From contig NZ_JACIJH010000011.1 of the NCBI RefSeq assembly GCF_014199295.1, forward strand, positions 62,001-126,000: a stretch of DNA of 64,000 nucleotides, in the 5' to 3' direction. Origin of the DNA: Sphingopyxis panaciterrulae (lineage in GTDB: Bacteria > Pseudomonadota > Alphaproteobacteria > Sphingomonadales > Sphingomonadaceae). Positions 54,882-63,571 of this stretch are shown here, piece after piece; within the stretch, counting starts at the first letter, position 1; every line of letters starts with the position of its first letter. A model generated the notes under the pieces. It was not told the DNA's origin and ran no database searches. It was given only the letters and a program-made list of their open reading frames with translations. A program made the position numbers and the translations under genes.

Positions 54882-55325
54882 TCAGCCGCCGCCCCGGCGG
54901 CTGCCGTAGGAGCCGGGCAGGTTGGGGTTCAATCCCAGGCCGGGGCGCCAGGTCGACAGCCTCGGCGCGGGCACGATCTGGAAATCGGCCTTGCTGTCGG
55001 CGGTGACGAGCTGGTCGGCGTGCGCGGCGCGCAGCCGCGCGGTCTCGATCGGTTCGTCGGTCTCGATGCCGAAGCGCGTGTCCGCGACCCAGCGGACGGT
55101 CGCCATCATCGGCGGATGCGCAGGCATGAAGAGCGTCACGCGCTCGCCGACGTGGAGCCCATGCGGTCCCTTGCCGCCGACGCCGGTTTTCGAAACATTG
55201 CGGATTGTCACGTCGAAGCGACCCAGCCGCTCGCAGCCGAGCGACGCCTTCACCAGACGCGACTGTCGCGGCTGGCGGTTCTCGCTTGCGGTCGGCGAGG
55301 CGGTAGGAGCCTCGAAATTGGACAT
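54882..55325 (-). CDS. PilZ domain protein
   Basis: 147 residues. RQPRQSRLVKASLGCERLGR supplies the RxxxR motif and IRNVSKTGVGGKGPHGL the N-x-S-x-x-G motif, so c-di-GMP binding is likely. The C-terminal 45 residues are Pro/Gly/Arg-rich (PGLGLNPNLPGSYGSRRGGG). It is convergent with ctrA. Together with the other PilZ protein and the GGDEF-EAL protein it suggests c-di-GMP signalling in this region. Confidence 0.85.
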   Translation of the reverse strand: MSNFEAPTASPTASENRQPRQSRLVKASLGCERLGRFDVTIRNVSKTGVGGKGPHGLHVGERVTLFMPAHPPMMATVRWVADTRFGIETDEPIETARLRAAHADQLVTADSKADFQIVPAPRLSTWRPGLGLNPNLPGSYGSRRGGG

Positions 55326-55505
55326 GGGCGACCCGTCCTTTTGCCGCCCGTTCCCTCACGCCGGGCGGTCCTTATGATCCCATCCCCACCCTTAACGCGG
55401 GAAGGTAAATTTTCGTATAGCATGTGTGATGATTTTGCGCCGGGACGACGAAGACCCGCCGGCGTGAAACGCCGACGGGCCGGGGTATAGGGAGGATTCA
55501 GCGGC

Positions 55506-56024
55506 TCATCGCAGACCCGAAAAGTCCAGGTCGTGGATGCGTCCGTAACGGATTTCGCAGCTGAACTTGCCCTTGTCGTAATAGCCGCCGCGGCCCCAGC
55601 GGCCGCCATAGCCGTCGCGCACGACAAGCCGGCCCTTGACCTTGTATCCGTCGCGCTTGCGGTCGATGCTCGTCACCTGGGTGACGTCGGCGCGGCCGTA
55701 GCGGCTCGCGCTGCGTTCGGCAGCGGCGACGCACCGGTTCACCGCGCTGCGGCCGTTGCCATAGCGGCCATAATCATAGCCATAGCCGTAACGCGGGTCG
55801 CGATAGCGGTCGCGATACCGATAATCGTCGCGGTCGCCCGTCGACGCCAGGATGGCGGCGAGGCCGCCGAGCACGACCGCGCCCGCGATGATCTCGCCCG
55901 CGCCGATGCCGTCGTCGTCATAGCGATCGCGCGCCATCGCGGGGGTGCTGCCGATCAGCATAGCGCCGGCGGTGGCCGCGCCGACCGCGGCCTTCGTCCA
56001 GGATTTTTTTGTGGTCCGAGCCAT
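55506..56024 (-). CDS. Secreted Tyr/Gly/Arg-rich protein of unknown function
   Basis: 172 residues with a signal peptide ending near residue 31 (GAMLIGSTPAMA). A short acidic stretch (YDDDGIGAGEII) leads to a hydrophobic segment (about 44-60). A run rich in Arg, Asp and Tyr follows (DRDDYRYRDRYRDPRYGYGY), and then a compact domain with two cysteines (NRCVAAAERSASRYG and FSCEIRYGRI), which could form a disulphide. The end of the domain (YKVKGRLVVRDGYGG, FSCEIRYG) is related to that of the next gene at 56195-56725. Function unknown; probably envelope. Confidence 0.7.
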   Translation of the reverse strand: MARTTKKSWTKAAVGAATAGAMLIGSTPAMARDRYDDDGIGAGEIIAGAVVLGGLAAILASTGDRDDYRYRDRYRDPRYGYGYDYGRYGNGRSAVNRCVAAAERSASRYGRADVTQVTSIDRKRDGYKVKGRLVVRDGYGGRWGRGGYYDKGKFSCEIRYGRIHDLDFSGLR

Positions 56025-56136
56025 GATTCGGTCTCCTTCACTTGCGGCAACGCGGAATCGCGGCCTGTTGCAAAGGATCGTAGAGGCGCGCGGGTGACAT
56101 GGCGCTGAACCCGCCGCTTATCTGGCGTTCAGACAG

Positions 56137-56168
56137 AAAAGGGCTCTTCGCCATCAGGCGAAGAGCCC
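56137..56168 (-). terminator. Intrinsic terminator of the 56195-56725 gene
   Basis: Perfect 12-base stem GGGCTCTTCGCC/GGCGAAGAGCCC with a four-base loop. On the minus strand a TTTT run follows the stem (AAAA at 56137-56140 on the plus strand). It sits 27 bases after the stop of the gene read leftward. Confidence 0.87.
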
Positions 56169-56194
56169 TCGCGCAAGCACTCGCTAAGCGGCGC

Positions 56195-56725
56195 CTAGTT
56201 GAAACGCACGTCGGTGGCGCGGCCGTTCCGATAGGTGCAGCCGAAGCTGCGGAGCGGCTCGCCCGGCCGCGCCACGGTGCCCGCGACGTACCAGCCATAG
56301 CCCTGATCGGGCCGGGTGCCGGTGATGCTCTCGACCCGCGCGCCGTCGCCGAGCTCGCCTTCGGCCGCCCAGCTGCACGCGTCGGCGGCGCGCTGCTCGG
56401 TCTCGCCGCCGCCATAGGCGCCGTCATAGGGACGCGCGTCCCGCGGCGGATCGACATAATAGCCATCGTCGCGCGGCTCGTCGGGATAGGGCGGCTCATA
56501 GCGATAATCGCCGTCGCGCCTGTTCTTGCTCGCCGCGCCAGCGATGGCGGCGATCGCGCCGATGACGAACAGACCGCCGATCACGTCGCCGGCGTCGATC
56601 CCGTCATGGTGGCGATGACCCCAGCCGCCGTGATGGCGGCCGCGCGCCTCGGCCGGCGTGGCGCTGAGGCCGACGCTGGTCAGGATCACCGCCGCGGCGG
56701 TCGTCAGGCTGGTCCATTTGCGCAT
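56195..56725 (-). CDS. Secreted protein of unknown function, relative of the 55506-56024 protein
   Basis: 176 residues. Signal peptide to about residue 28 (VGLSATPAEA), a His/Gly-rich stretch (RGRHHGGWGHRHHDGIDAGD), a hydrophobic segment (about 48-66), a Tyr/Pro/Asp-rich linker and a two-cysteine C-terminal domain (ADACSWAAEGELGDGARVES, then SFGCTYRNGRATDVRFN). The order of parts is the same as in the neighbouring 55506-56024 protein, pointing to an old duplication. The His-rich part might bind metal. Function unknown. It has its own terminator. Confidence 0.72.
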   Translation of the reverse strand: MRKWTSLTTAAAVILTSVGLSATPAEARGRHHGGWGHRHHDGIDAGDVIGGLFVIGAIAAIAGAASKNRRDGDYRYEPPYPDEPRDDGYYVDPPRDARPYDGAYGGGETEQRAADACSWAAEGELGDGARVESITGTRPDQGYGWYVAGTVARPGEPLRSFGCTYRNGRATDVRFN

Positions 56726-56850
56726 GGGCTTCACTCCGAAAAGCGCGCGGGAAAGCGGCGCGCCCGATCGACTCGGCGATAGGCCGGCGATGCTTTCGCG
56801 CCGCTGAACCGTGGCTGGCGAGCGACGGACCGTCCGGATATCCGCCTGTC

Positions 56851-57357
56851 CTACGCCTCGCCGCGCGTTTCGATGAGCGAGGCCGCAAGCGCCTCGGCGG
56901 GTGACTTGCCGCCCCACAGCACGAACTGGAAGACGGGATAGAAACGCTCGCATTCGTCGATCGCGCTTTCGACCAATGTTTCGGTGAGCTCGAGCGGCAG
57001 CGACGCGTTGCTGCCGACCAGCATGCCGTGGCGGAACAATATGGTGCCGCTGTTCGACCACAGCTCGAAATGGCCGAGCCAGAGCTGCTCGTTGATCAGT
57101 GCCAGCGCCTCGTGCGCGACCGCGCGCTTGTCTTCGACGACGCGGATGTCGGGAAAGGCGAGCAACTGGATGACGCCGTCGTCCGCGCGCCACACTGCGC
57201 GCAGCTCATAGGTCGTCCAGCTCCCCTGCGCGGTCGCGACGATCTCGTCGTCGCCGACCATCTCGTGCGGCCAGTCGTGCGCAGCGAAATATGACGCCAG
57301 CATGTCCATCGGCGCGGCTTCCTGGCCGTCGTCATCGTCATAGATATCGTCGCTCAT
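56851..57357 (-). CDS. YbjN domain-containing protein
   Basis: 168 residues of the YbjN family (type III chaperone-like fold). MDMLASYFAAHDWPHEMVGD, then TYELRAVWRADDGVIQLLAF, and NEQLWLGHFELWSNSGTILF are typical. It ends in SAIDECERFYPVFQFVLWGG. In alphaproteobacteria it is often found near ubiK and proC, as in this window. It is thought to affect stress responses, but its mechanism is unknown. The 310 bases upstream are a nested palindromic element. Confidence 0.88.
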   Translation of the reverse strand: MSDDIYDDDDGQEAAPMDMLASYFAAHDWPHEMVGDDEIVATAQGSWTTYELRAVWRADDGVIQLLAFPDIRVVEDKRAVAHEALALINEQLWLGHFELWSNSGTILFRHGMLVGSNASLPLELTETLVESAIDECERFYPVFQFVLWGGKSPAEALAASLIETRGEA

Positions 57358-57412
57358 CGGGGCGCTTTAGCGGCTGTTCGACCGGGTGGCGAGTCGCGCA
57401 GGCAAAATCGTC

Positions 57413-57634
57413 GGCGAACCTATCGTTCGCAAATACAAAGCTGACCGCCAGCAGTCCTTCCTCCCTGCCTTCGTCATGCTGAACTTGTTTCAGCATCCAT
57501 AGCCAGGCCCCTCCTGCCGCGCCGCGCCGCGCCCAATTCAAGGGCAGGCCATGAACCCTGAAACAAGTTCAGGGTGGCAAGTTGTAACAGGCGGACCTTG
57601 TCCAACGCAGACGTTTGCAAACGATAGGTTCGCC
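57413..57634. repeat. Nested palindromic element between ubiK and ybjN
   Basis: Outer arms of 21 bases, ggcgaacctatcgttcgcaa plus one (57413-57433) and the complement ending gataggttcgcc (57614-57634), match at all but one position. They enclose a complete family C palindrome (57472-57578). The whole 222-base unit thus looks like one inverted element that has received another. No gene is seen in it. Confidence 0.78.
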
Positions 57635-57667
57635 AAATCGTCGCCCTCGCTTCCGCGGGGGCGACGC

Positions 57668-57994
57668 TTATTTCTTGGGCGCGGCCTTGGGGGTGCGCGC
57701 CGCGGGCTTTGCTGCCGCTGGCTTCGCAGCCGCCTTCGCTGCGGCCGCCGGCTTCGCCGTGCCTTCCAGCTTGTCGAGCCGCGCCTTCAGCGTCTCGGCC
57801 TCGGCGCGCGCGCGCGCGGCCATTTCCTTCACCGCCTCGAACTCCTCGCGGCTGACGAAGTCCATGCGGCCGACCCATTCCTTCGCGCGCTCGCGCATCG
57901 CCGCCTCGGCCTCGCGCCCGGCGCCGGCGACGGTGCCGGCGATGCCGTTGATCATCTTGGCGAAATCGTCGAAAATCCGGTTCTCGCTCTGCAT
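57668..57994 (-). CDS. ubiK: Ubiquinone biosynthesis accessory factor UbiK
   Basis: 108 residues. NRIFDDFAKMINGIAGTVAG is the amphipathic start and WVGRMDFVSREEFEAVKEMA the conserved centre, followed by a coiled coil that mediates trimerisation. UbiK supports the cytoplasmic ubiquinone-synthesis complex. The last 30 residues are an Ala/Lys/Pro tail longer than in E. coli. The ATG at 57994 was chosen. It lies downstream of tspO on the leftward strand. Confidence 0.88.
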   Translation of the reverse strand: MQSENRIFDDFAKMINGIAGTVAGAGREAEAAMRERAKEWVGRMDFVSREEFEAVKEMAARARAEAETLKARLDKLEGTAKPAAAAKAAAKPAAAKPAARTPKAAPKK

Positions 57995-58029
57995 TGTCCT
58001 GTTCCTTCGTCGGGGGATACCCCTTGCCG

Positions 58030-58581
58030 TCAGCCTATCTGGGTGCTCGCGGCATGGGGGACAAGGGTTTCGGCGTCCGGATTGCGCTGGTCGATCTGGA
58101 AGGTCAGGACCGTGGCGAAGCCGAGCCACGCCATATAGGGGACGAGCAGCCACGCCGCCGCCTTGCGGATCGGCGCAAAGGCAAAGGCGGTCGCGACCGT
58201 CACCATCAGCATGAAGATGATCAGGTAGAGCGCGCTCGTCACCTGATGCCGGCCGAAGAAGAGCGGCGACCAGGCGAAATTCGCGGCGAGCTGGACGAAG
58301 AAGAGCAGCAGCGCGAACCCGCGCCCCTTGGCACCGCGCGCATGCAGGATCATCGCGAGCGCGAGGCCCAGACAGGCATAGAGGATGGTCCAGGCGAGCG
58401 CGAAGACCCAGCCGGGCGGCACGAGCGGCGGCAGGTCGAGCGCGGCGAACCAGCGGTTGTCATAGCCGCTGTTCGCCAGCAGCCCCGTCAGGCTGCCGAT
58501 CAGCACGATCGCCGGCACCGTCACCATCGCCCAGCGCCAATAGGACAGGCGAAGCTGCCCCGGAGTGGCCAATTCGGTCAT
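58030..58581 (-). CDS. tspO: TspO/MBR family tryptophan-rich sensory protein
   Basis: 183-residue membrane protein with five helices. LPPLVPPGWVFALAWTILYA and LLFFVQLAANFAWSPLFFGR are the signature segments (PPGWVF, W-T-x-x-Y, N-x-x-WSPLFFG), ending LTFQIDQRN. TspO proteins bind porphyrins and related molecules and regulate tetrapyrrole or stress responses. The ATG at 58581 lies at the right distance from the GGGGG of the ribosome site; an ATG six bases upstream is too close. A hairpin covers that ribosome site. Confidence 0.92.
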   Translation of the reverse strand: MTELATPGQLRLSYWRWAMVTVPAIVLIGSLTGLLANSGYDNRWFAALDLPPLVPPGWVFALAWTILYACLGLALAMILHARGAKGRGFALLLFFVQLAANFAWSPLFFGRHQVTSALYLIIFMLMVTVATAFAFAPIRKAAAWLLVPYMAWLGFATVLTFQIDQRNPDAETLVPHAASTQIG

Positions 58582-58587
58582 GCACAT

Positions 58588-58619
58588 GCCCCCTTGCGCA
58601 AAATATGGTCGCGCAAGGG
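58588..58619 (-). promoter_or_regulatory. Hairpin that hides the tspO ribosome-binding site
   Basis: On the minus strand CCCTTGCGC, an 11-base loop (AT-rich) and GCGCAAGGG form a perfect nine-base stem. The 3' arm runs straight into GGC and contains the AAGGGGG ribosome site for tspO. The stem would block translation unless opened by heat, a ligand or a protein. It follows the tlyA stop by 23 bases. Confidence 0.6.
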
Positions 58620-58642
58620 TTTTGCGGCCCGCGTCGCCCGCG

Positions 58643-59377
58643 TCAACGCTTTTGGGCGGCGATCAGGAATTCGACATTGCCTTCGGGACCGGTGATCGGG
58701 CTTTCGATCAGGTCAAGGACGGTCCAGCCTTCCGCTTCCAGCCACAGCCGTACGTCACCGCACACGCGGTCGTGCACTGCCGTATCGCGCACCACGCCCT
58801 TCTTGCCGACCTCGTGCCGCTCGGCCTCGAACTGCGGCTTGATCAGAGCGACGAGGCGGGCGCCGGGCTTCGCAAAAGCCAGTGGTACCGGCAACACCTT
58901 GGAAAGCGCGATGAAGCTCGCGTCGCAGACGACCAGGTCGACCGGCCCGGGGATGTGATCGGCGGTCAGGACGCGCGCGCTCGTCTGCTCGTGAACGACG
59001 ACGCGCGCGTCCTGCCGCAGCTTCCAGGCGAGCTGGTTGGTCCCCGAATCGACGGCATAGACGCGCGCCGCGCCCCGGCTCAGCAGCACGTCGGTGAAGC
59101 CGCCGGTCGACGATCCGACGTCGATCGCGACGGCGCCCGTCACGTCCCAGCCGAGATGCGTGAGCGCATGGTCGAGCTTGATCCCGCCCCGCGACACCCA
59201 GGGATGGTCGCGGCCCTTGACGCTCACGTCTGCATCGGCGGCGATCTGCTGCCCCGCCTTGTCGATCTTGCAGTCACCCACAAAGGCGAGGCCGGCGAGG
59301 ATCAGCGCCTGCGCGCGCGTCCGGCTTTCGACGAGGCCGCGATCGACGAGCAACTGGTCGGCGCGCAGCTTCGCCAT
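58643..59377 (-). CDS. tlyA: TlyA-family rRNA methyltransferase
   Basis: 244 residues. An N-terminal S4 RNA-binding domain (MAKLRADQLLVDRGLVESRT, then RAQALILAGLAFVG) is followed by an FtsJ/RrmJ-like SAM domain (DVGSSTGGFTDVLLSRGAAR, DLVVCDASFIALSKVLP, LVALIKPQFEAERHEVGKKG). TlyA methylates ribose in 16S/23S rRNA; the old name hemolysin A is misleading. The ATG at 59377 overlaps the dsbD stop (ATGA), giving translational coupling. Confidence 0.92.
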   Translation of the reverse strand: MAKLRADQLLVDRGLVESRTRAQALILAGLAFVGDCKIDKAGQQIAADADVSVKGRDHPWVSRGGIKLDHALTHLGWDVTGAVAIDVGSSTGGFTDVLLSRGAARVYAVDSGTNQLAWKLRQDARVVVHEQTSARVLTADHIPGPVDLVVCDASFIALSKVLPVPLAFAKPGARLVALIKPQFEAERHEVGKKGVVRDTAVHDRVCGDVRLWLEAEGWTVLDLIESPITGPEGNVEFLIAAQKR

Positions 59378-61422
59378 CAGCCGCCTGCCTTTTCGACCAG
59401 CAGCCCCGGCGTCAGGATCTGCGGCAGGATTTCGGGCCGTTCGGCGCCCGGCGCATACCAGAGGTAGAGCGGCACGCTGTTGCGTCCGTGCTCGGCCAGG
59501 GCGCGGGTGATGACGGGATCGCCGCCCGTCCAGTCGCCGACCAGCGTGACGACGCCCGCCTTGTCGAACGCCGTCTGCACTGCTGCACGCTCGATCGCGC
59601 CCGCCTCGTTCGCCTTGCACGAAAGGCACCAGTCGGCCGTGAAATAGACGAAGACCGGCTTGCCGGTCGCGCGCGCCTCCGCGAGCGCGGCGGGGGAGAA
59701 GGTCGTGCCGTCGGATGCGGCGGATTCGGGCGATGTGGGGGCGATCGCATAGAGAGCGAGCGCCAGGCCCAGAAGCGTGGCGCAGGCCACGGTCGGCCAG
59801 CCCCTTCGGTTCGATCTTTGCCAGCGCCCGAAGTTGTAGAAAGTGCCGCACATCGTGAGGAGGACGGCGATGGCGAGGACGGCGCCGAGGAGCGTATCGG
59901 CGCCGCCCTGCCGCCAGAACAGCCATGCGAGCGCCAGCGCGGTCAGGCCCATCGGCACCGCCATGGCCTTGCGGAAGTTGCCCATCCACGGTCCCGGCCG
60001 CGGCAGGCGGTTGCGGATCGCCGGGACGAAGCCGATGGCGAGGAAGGGAAGCGCGAGGCCCAGCCCGAGTCCGCCGAAGATCGGCAGCGCGGCCCAGGCG
60101 GGCAGCACCAGCGTCGCGCCGAGCGCCGCGCCGAGCAGCGGGCCGCTGCACGGCGTTGCGACGAAGGCGGCGAGCGCGCCGGTCCAGAAGCCGCCCGCCG
60201 CGCCGCCCTTCGCGGCCAGGCCTGACCCGCCGCCGAAGGACGGCAATTCATAAGCTCCAGCGAGGTTGAGGGTGATGGCGAGCGCGAGGACGAGCAGGAT
60301 CAGCACGCTGGCCGGATGCTGGAGCTGGAACGCCCAGCCGACCTGCTCGCCCGCCGCGCGCAGCGCCAGCAGCGCGCCGCCGAGCAGCAGGGCGGTGACG
60401 ATCGCGCCCGCCGTATAAGCGAGGGCCTCGACCTTTGCCGCGCGCGGTTCGCCGCCGGCGCGCGCGAGGCTGAGCGCCTTGAGGCTGAGGATCGGAAAAA
60501 CGCAGGGCATCAGGTTCAGGATCAGCCCGCCGAGGATCGCGCCGCCGAGCGCGGTCCAGAAGAGGGCAAGGTCGATACCGCGGCCGCCCGCGCTTCCGAC
60601 CGGATCCCCCGCGCGCGGCACGGCGCCGGGTTCGAACCGCACCGACAAGCCGCGTCCGTCGGAAAGCTTGAGCAGGGCATCGACCGGCCCGGCCGCGTCG
60701 CCCTTGGCGCGCGTTTCGACGACCAATTCGTTTCCATTCCGGCTGATCTGCTGCGGTGCGGCATAGTCGATGAGGTCGCGCGTCTCGACGAACAGATGCG
60801 GATCGGCGAGCGCGGTGCTGTCGGGAAGGGGCACCGCAAAGCGCAGCGTCGCACCCCTGCGTTCCCATGTCCCTGCACGGTCAAGCGGCTGCGGCAGCCG
60901 GGCGCGCCAGGCGTCGAAGCGTTCGCGCGATGCGGGCGCGATCGTCCCGTCGCCGGCCTTCAGCGCGACCGCGATCACCGCCTTTTCGGGCACGCATATC
61001 TTGTCGGTGCAGGCGAGCCAGTTGGCGACGCCCGACAGCGTCAGGTCGGTTCCAGGCGCGACGCTTTGGTCGACGCGCACATCGGCGAGCAGCGCATAGG
61101 GATGCTCATAGACATGGTTCATCATGCCGAAGAGGATGAGCGCTTCGGGAACCGGATAGCGGAAGGGCGCGACGGTCACACCTTCGGGCGCGTTCCATTC
61201 GACCTGCAGGCCGAATCCGGCATCGCCGCCATTGGTCCAATAGCCGTGCCAACCCTTTTCGGGAGTCATCGCCAGCGCGATCGTCGTCGTTTCGCCCGGC
61301 GCCGGCGCGGCCGATTCGGCGATCAGCTTCGGCGCGATGTGCGTCGGCTGGGCCATCGCCCAGGCGGGCGCCAACAGGAAGAGCGCCAGCAGCACGAGCG
61401 CCGTGCGCCGCATCACCGTCAT
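59377..61422 (-). CDS. dsbD: Thiol:disulfide interchange protein DsbD (ScsB-like)
   Basis: 681 residues. After a signal peptide an N-terminal periplasmic domain has ANWLACTDKICVPEKA (Cys pair). Eight or so membrane helices follow, with the two key cysteines in NLMPCVFPILSLKALSLARA and VATPCSGPLLGAALG. A C-terminal thioredoxin-like domain has FTADWCLSCKANEAGA (CxxC). It moves reducing power from cytoplasmic thioredoxin to the periplasm, for cytochrome c maturation or disulphide repair. The N-terminal domain resembles ScsB more than E. coli DsbD. The ATG at 61446 is an alternative start. Confidence 0.92.
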   Translation of the reverse strand: MTVMRRTALVLLALFLLAPAWAMAQPTHIAPKLIAESAAPAPGETTTIALAMTPEKGWHGYWTNGGDAGFGLQVEWNAPEGVTVAPFRYPVPEALILFGMMNHVYEHPYALLADVRVDQSVAPGTDLTLSGVANWLACTDKICVPEKAVIAVALKAGDGTIAPASRERFDAWRARLPQPLDRAGTWERRGATLRFAVPLPDSTALADPHLFVETRDLIDYAAPQQISRNGNELVVETRAKGDAAGPVDALLKLSDGRGLSVRFEPGAVPRAGDPVGSAGGRGIDLALFWTALGGAILGGLILNLMPCVFPILSLKALSLARAGGEPRAAKVEALAYTAGAIVTALLLGGALLALRAAGEQVGWAFQLQHPASVLILLVLALAITLNLAGAYELPSFGGGSGLAAKGGAAGGFWTGALAAFVATPCSGPLLGAALGATLVLPAWAALPIFGGLGLGLALPFLAIGFVPAIRNRLPRPGPWMGNFRKAMAVPMGLTALALAWLFWRQGGADTLLGAVLAIAVLLTMCGTFYNFGRWQRSNRRGWPTVACATLLGLALALYAIAPTSPESAASDGTTFSPAALAEARATGKPVFVYFTADWCLSCKANEAGAIERAAVQTAFDKAGVVTLVGDWTGGDPVITRALAEHGRNSVPLYLWYAPGAERPEILPQILTPGLLVEKAGG

Positions 61423-61470
61423 AAAGTCGTCCCGCATCCGTCCCATGTCCGCCTTTGCAATGCCCGATGA

Positions 61471-61560
61471 TCCTCCCCGTCACCCCGGACTTGATCCGGG
61501 GCCCCGCTTTTCGGACGTAGCCGAGCGGGACCCCGGATCAAGTCCGGGGTGACGGGAGGA
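61471..61560. repeat. Intergenic palindromic repeat, family D (third copy)
   Basis: Arms tcctccccgtcaccccggac and ccggggtgacgggagga, with inner ccccggacttgatccgggg-type hairpins on both sides. It lies between the divergent dsbD and phoK genes, upstream of both. Confidence 0.85.
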
Positions 61561-61681
61561 CGAAAATCCTGCTCCGTGTCCAAGCCGCGTCGCCGCTGCC
61601 CTCGTTCAAGGCTTGCCATATAGGCGGCTTTGGCCGAGAGGACAGCCCGCGCCGAACCCTCGCGTGATGGAGAGTGATCCC

Positions 61682-63358
61682 GTGAAGCTCAAATATCCGA
61701 TCGCCGCCCTTGCCGCCGCGCTTTCGCTATCCGGCCCCGCGGCCGGCCTCGCGCAGGATAGGGCGGCACCGGCGCCGAAGGTGACCGCCGCGACCCCTGC
61801 GCCAAAGCTGCTCGTCGTCATTGCGGTCGACCAGTTTTCCGCCGACCTGTTCGCCGAATATCGCGGCCATTTCACCGGCGGGCTGGCGCGGCTCGCCTCG
61901 GGCGTCGTCTTTCCGTCGGGCTATCAGGCGCATGGCGCGACCGAAACCTGCCCAGGCCATTCGACGATCCTGACCGGCAATCACCCCGCGCATACGGGAA
62001 TCGTCGCCAATAATTATTTCGATCTCGACGCCGCCCGCGCCGACAAGCGCCTCTATTGCGCCGAAGACGAGACGGTTCCGGGAACCTCGTCGAAGGGCGA
62101 CCAATATGCGCCGTCGGCAAAGCATCTGCTCGTGCCGACCCTCGGCGATCTGATGAAGGATCGCGATCCGCGCGCGCAGGTCGTGTCGGTATCGGGCAAG
62201 GACCGGTCCGCGATCATGATGGGCGGGCACAAGGCGGACGAGCTGATGTGGCTCACACCCACCGGCCTCACCAGCTATCGCGGGCGGGCCTTGTCACCGG
62301 TCGCGCAGCAGGCGAGCGCGGCGATCGCCGCCGCCATCGCCGCGCCGCAGCCGGGACTGACGCTGCCCGCCGATTGCGCGGCGCACGACATCGCGATCCC
62401 GCTCGACGGCGGCAAGGGCGGCAGCGTCGGAACCGGGCGCTTCGCGCGCGAGGGCGGCGATTTCCGCGCCTTCCGCGCGTCGCCCCAGGCCGACGGTGCA
62501 GTGCTCGCAGCCGCTGCGGCGCTGCGCCAGACGCGCAGGATGGGCGAGGGGGATGGCACCGACCTGTTGATCGTCGGGCTGTCGGCCACCGATTATGTCG
62601 GCCACGGAACCGGGACCGAAGGCAGCGAGATGTGCCTGCAGATGCTGGCGCTCGACCGCGAGCTCGGTGATTTCTTCGCGCGCCTCGACGCGACCGGCAT
62701 CGACTATCTGGTCACGCTGACCGCCGATCATGGCGGGCACGACCTGCCCGAACGCAACCGGCAGAATGCCTGGCCCGCCGCGCAGCGCGTGGACCGCGCG
62801 CTCGACCCGGACAAGATCGGCAAGGCGGTTGCCGAAAAGCTCGGCCTGCCGCAGCCCCTCCTCTATGGCGACGGCGGCGACTATTATCTGTCGAAGGCGC
62901 TGACGCCGGCGCAGCGCAAGGCGGCGTTGGACGAAATCCTGCCGCGGCTGCGCGCGCATCCGCAGGTCGAGGCGGTGGTGACGGCGGAGGAACTGGCCGC
63001 CCATTCGATCTCGAAGCGGCCGGCGGATGTCTGGACGCTGATGGACAAGCTGCGCGCCTCCTACAATCCGCAGCGTTCGGGCGATTTCATCATCGCGCTC
63101 AAGCCGCGGGTCACCCCGATTCCCGAACCGGGCATCGGCTATGTCGCGACGCACGGGTCGGTGTGGGATTATGACCGCCGTGTGCCGATTCTCTTCTGGC
63201 GCCGCGGGATCGCGAGCTTCGAGCAGCCGAATGCGGTGATGACGGTGGACATATTGCCCACCCTTGCGGCGCAGATCGACCTGCCCGTCGACGGCGCGAA
63301 GATCGACGGCCGCTGCCTCGACCTGCTGTCGGGGCCGGAAGACAGTTGTAGCTCGTGA
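61682..63358 (+). CDS. phoK: Alkaline phosphatase, PhoK/SPAP type
   Basis: 558-residue exported alkaline phosphatase. Signal peptide at about 1-24. The nucleophile threonine is in HGATETCPGHSTILTG, at residue 89 when the GTG at 61682 is the start. That is the position I recall for the Sphingomonas alkaline phosphatase, and it supports this start, which also has a GGAGAG site. Metal ligands are suggested by VIAVDQFSAD, ATDYVGHGTG (Asp/His), TADHGGHDLP and a late His in VATHGSVWDYDRRVP. It hydrolyses phosphate monoesters in the periplasm. An ATG 15 bases upstream is possible. Confidence 0.93.
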   Translation: MKLKYPIAALAAALSLSGPAAGLAQDRAAPAPKVTAATPAPKLLVVIAVDQFSADLFAEYRGHFTGGLARLASGVVFPSGYQAHGATETCPGHSTILTGNHPAHTGIVANNYFDLDAARADKRLYCAEDETVPGTSSKGDQYAPSAKHLLVPTLGDLMKDRDPRAQVVSVSGKDRSAIMMGGHKADELMWLTPTGLTSYRGRALSPVAQQASAAIAAAIAAPQPGLTLPADCAAHDIAIPLDGGKGGSVGTGRFAREGGDFRAFRASPQADGAVLAAAAALRQTRRMGEGDGTDLLIVGLSATDYVGHGTGTEGSEMCLQMLALDRELGDFFARLDATGIDYLVTLTADHGGHDLPERNRQNAWPAAQRVDRALDPDKIGKAVAEKLGLPQPLLYGDGGDYYLSKALTPAQRKAALDEILPRLRAHPQVEAVVTAEELAAHSISKRPADVWTLMDKLRASYNPQRSGDFIIALKPRVTPIPEPGIGYVATHGSVWDYDRRVPILFWRRGIASFEQPNAVMTVDILPTLAAQIDLPVDGAKIDGRCLDLLSGPEDSCSS

Positions 63359-63388
63359 GGAGGAAAGGAAGTTCGCGACATTGGAAAT

Positions 63389-63491
63389 CGTCACCCTGAA
63401 CTTGTTTCAGGGTCCATGGCCTGTCCTCGAATAAAGCGCAGCGCTGAACGCGAGACCTAGCCATGGATGCTGAAACAAGTTCAGCATGACG
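63389..63491. repeat. Intergenic palindromic repeat, family C (third copy)
   Basis: Arms cgtcaccctgaacttgtttc and gaaacaagttcagcatgacg, with inner tccatggcctg/ccatgga. It separates phoK from proC. Confidence 0.85.
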
Positions 63492-63571
63492 ATCTTTACG
63501 GGTGCGCTTCCGTCCAGGTGGCTGGACGAAGCAGACGTTAGACGAAACAGACAAGAAGAAGACCAGGGACC

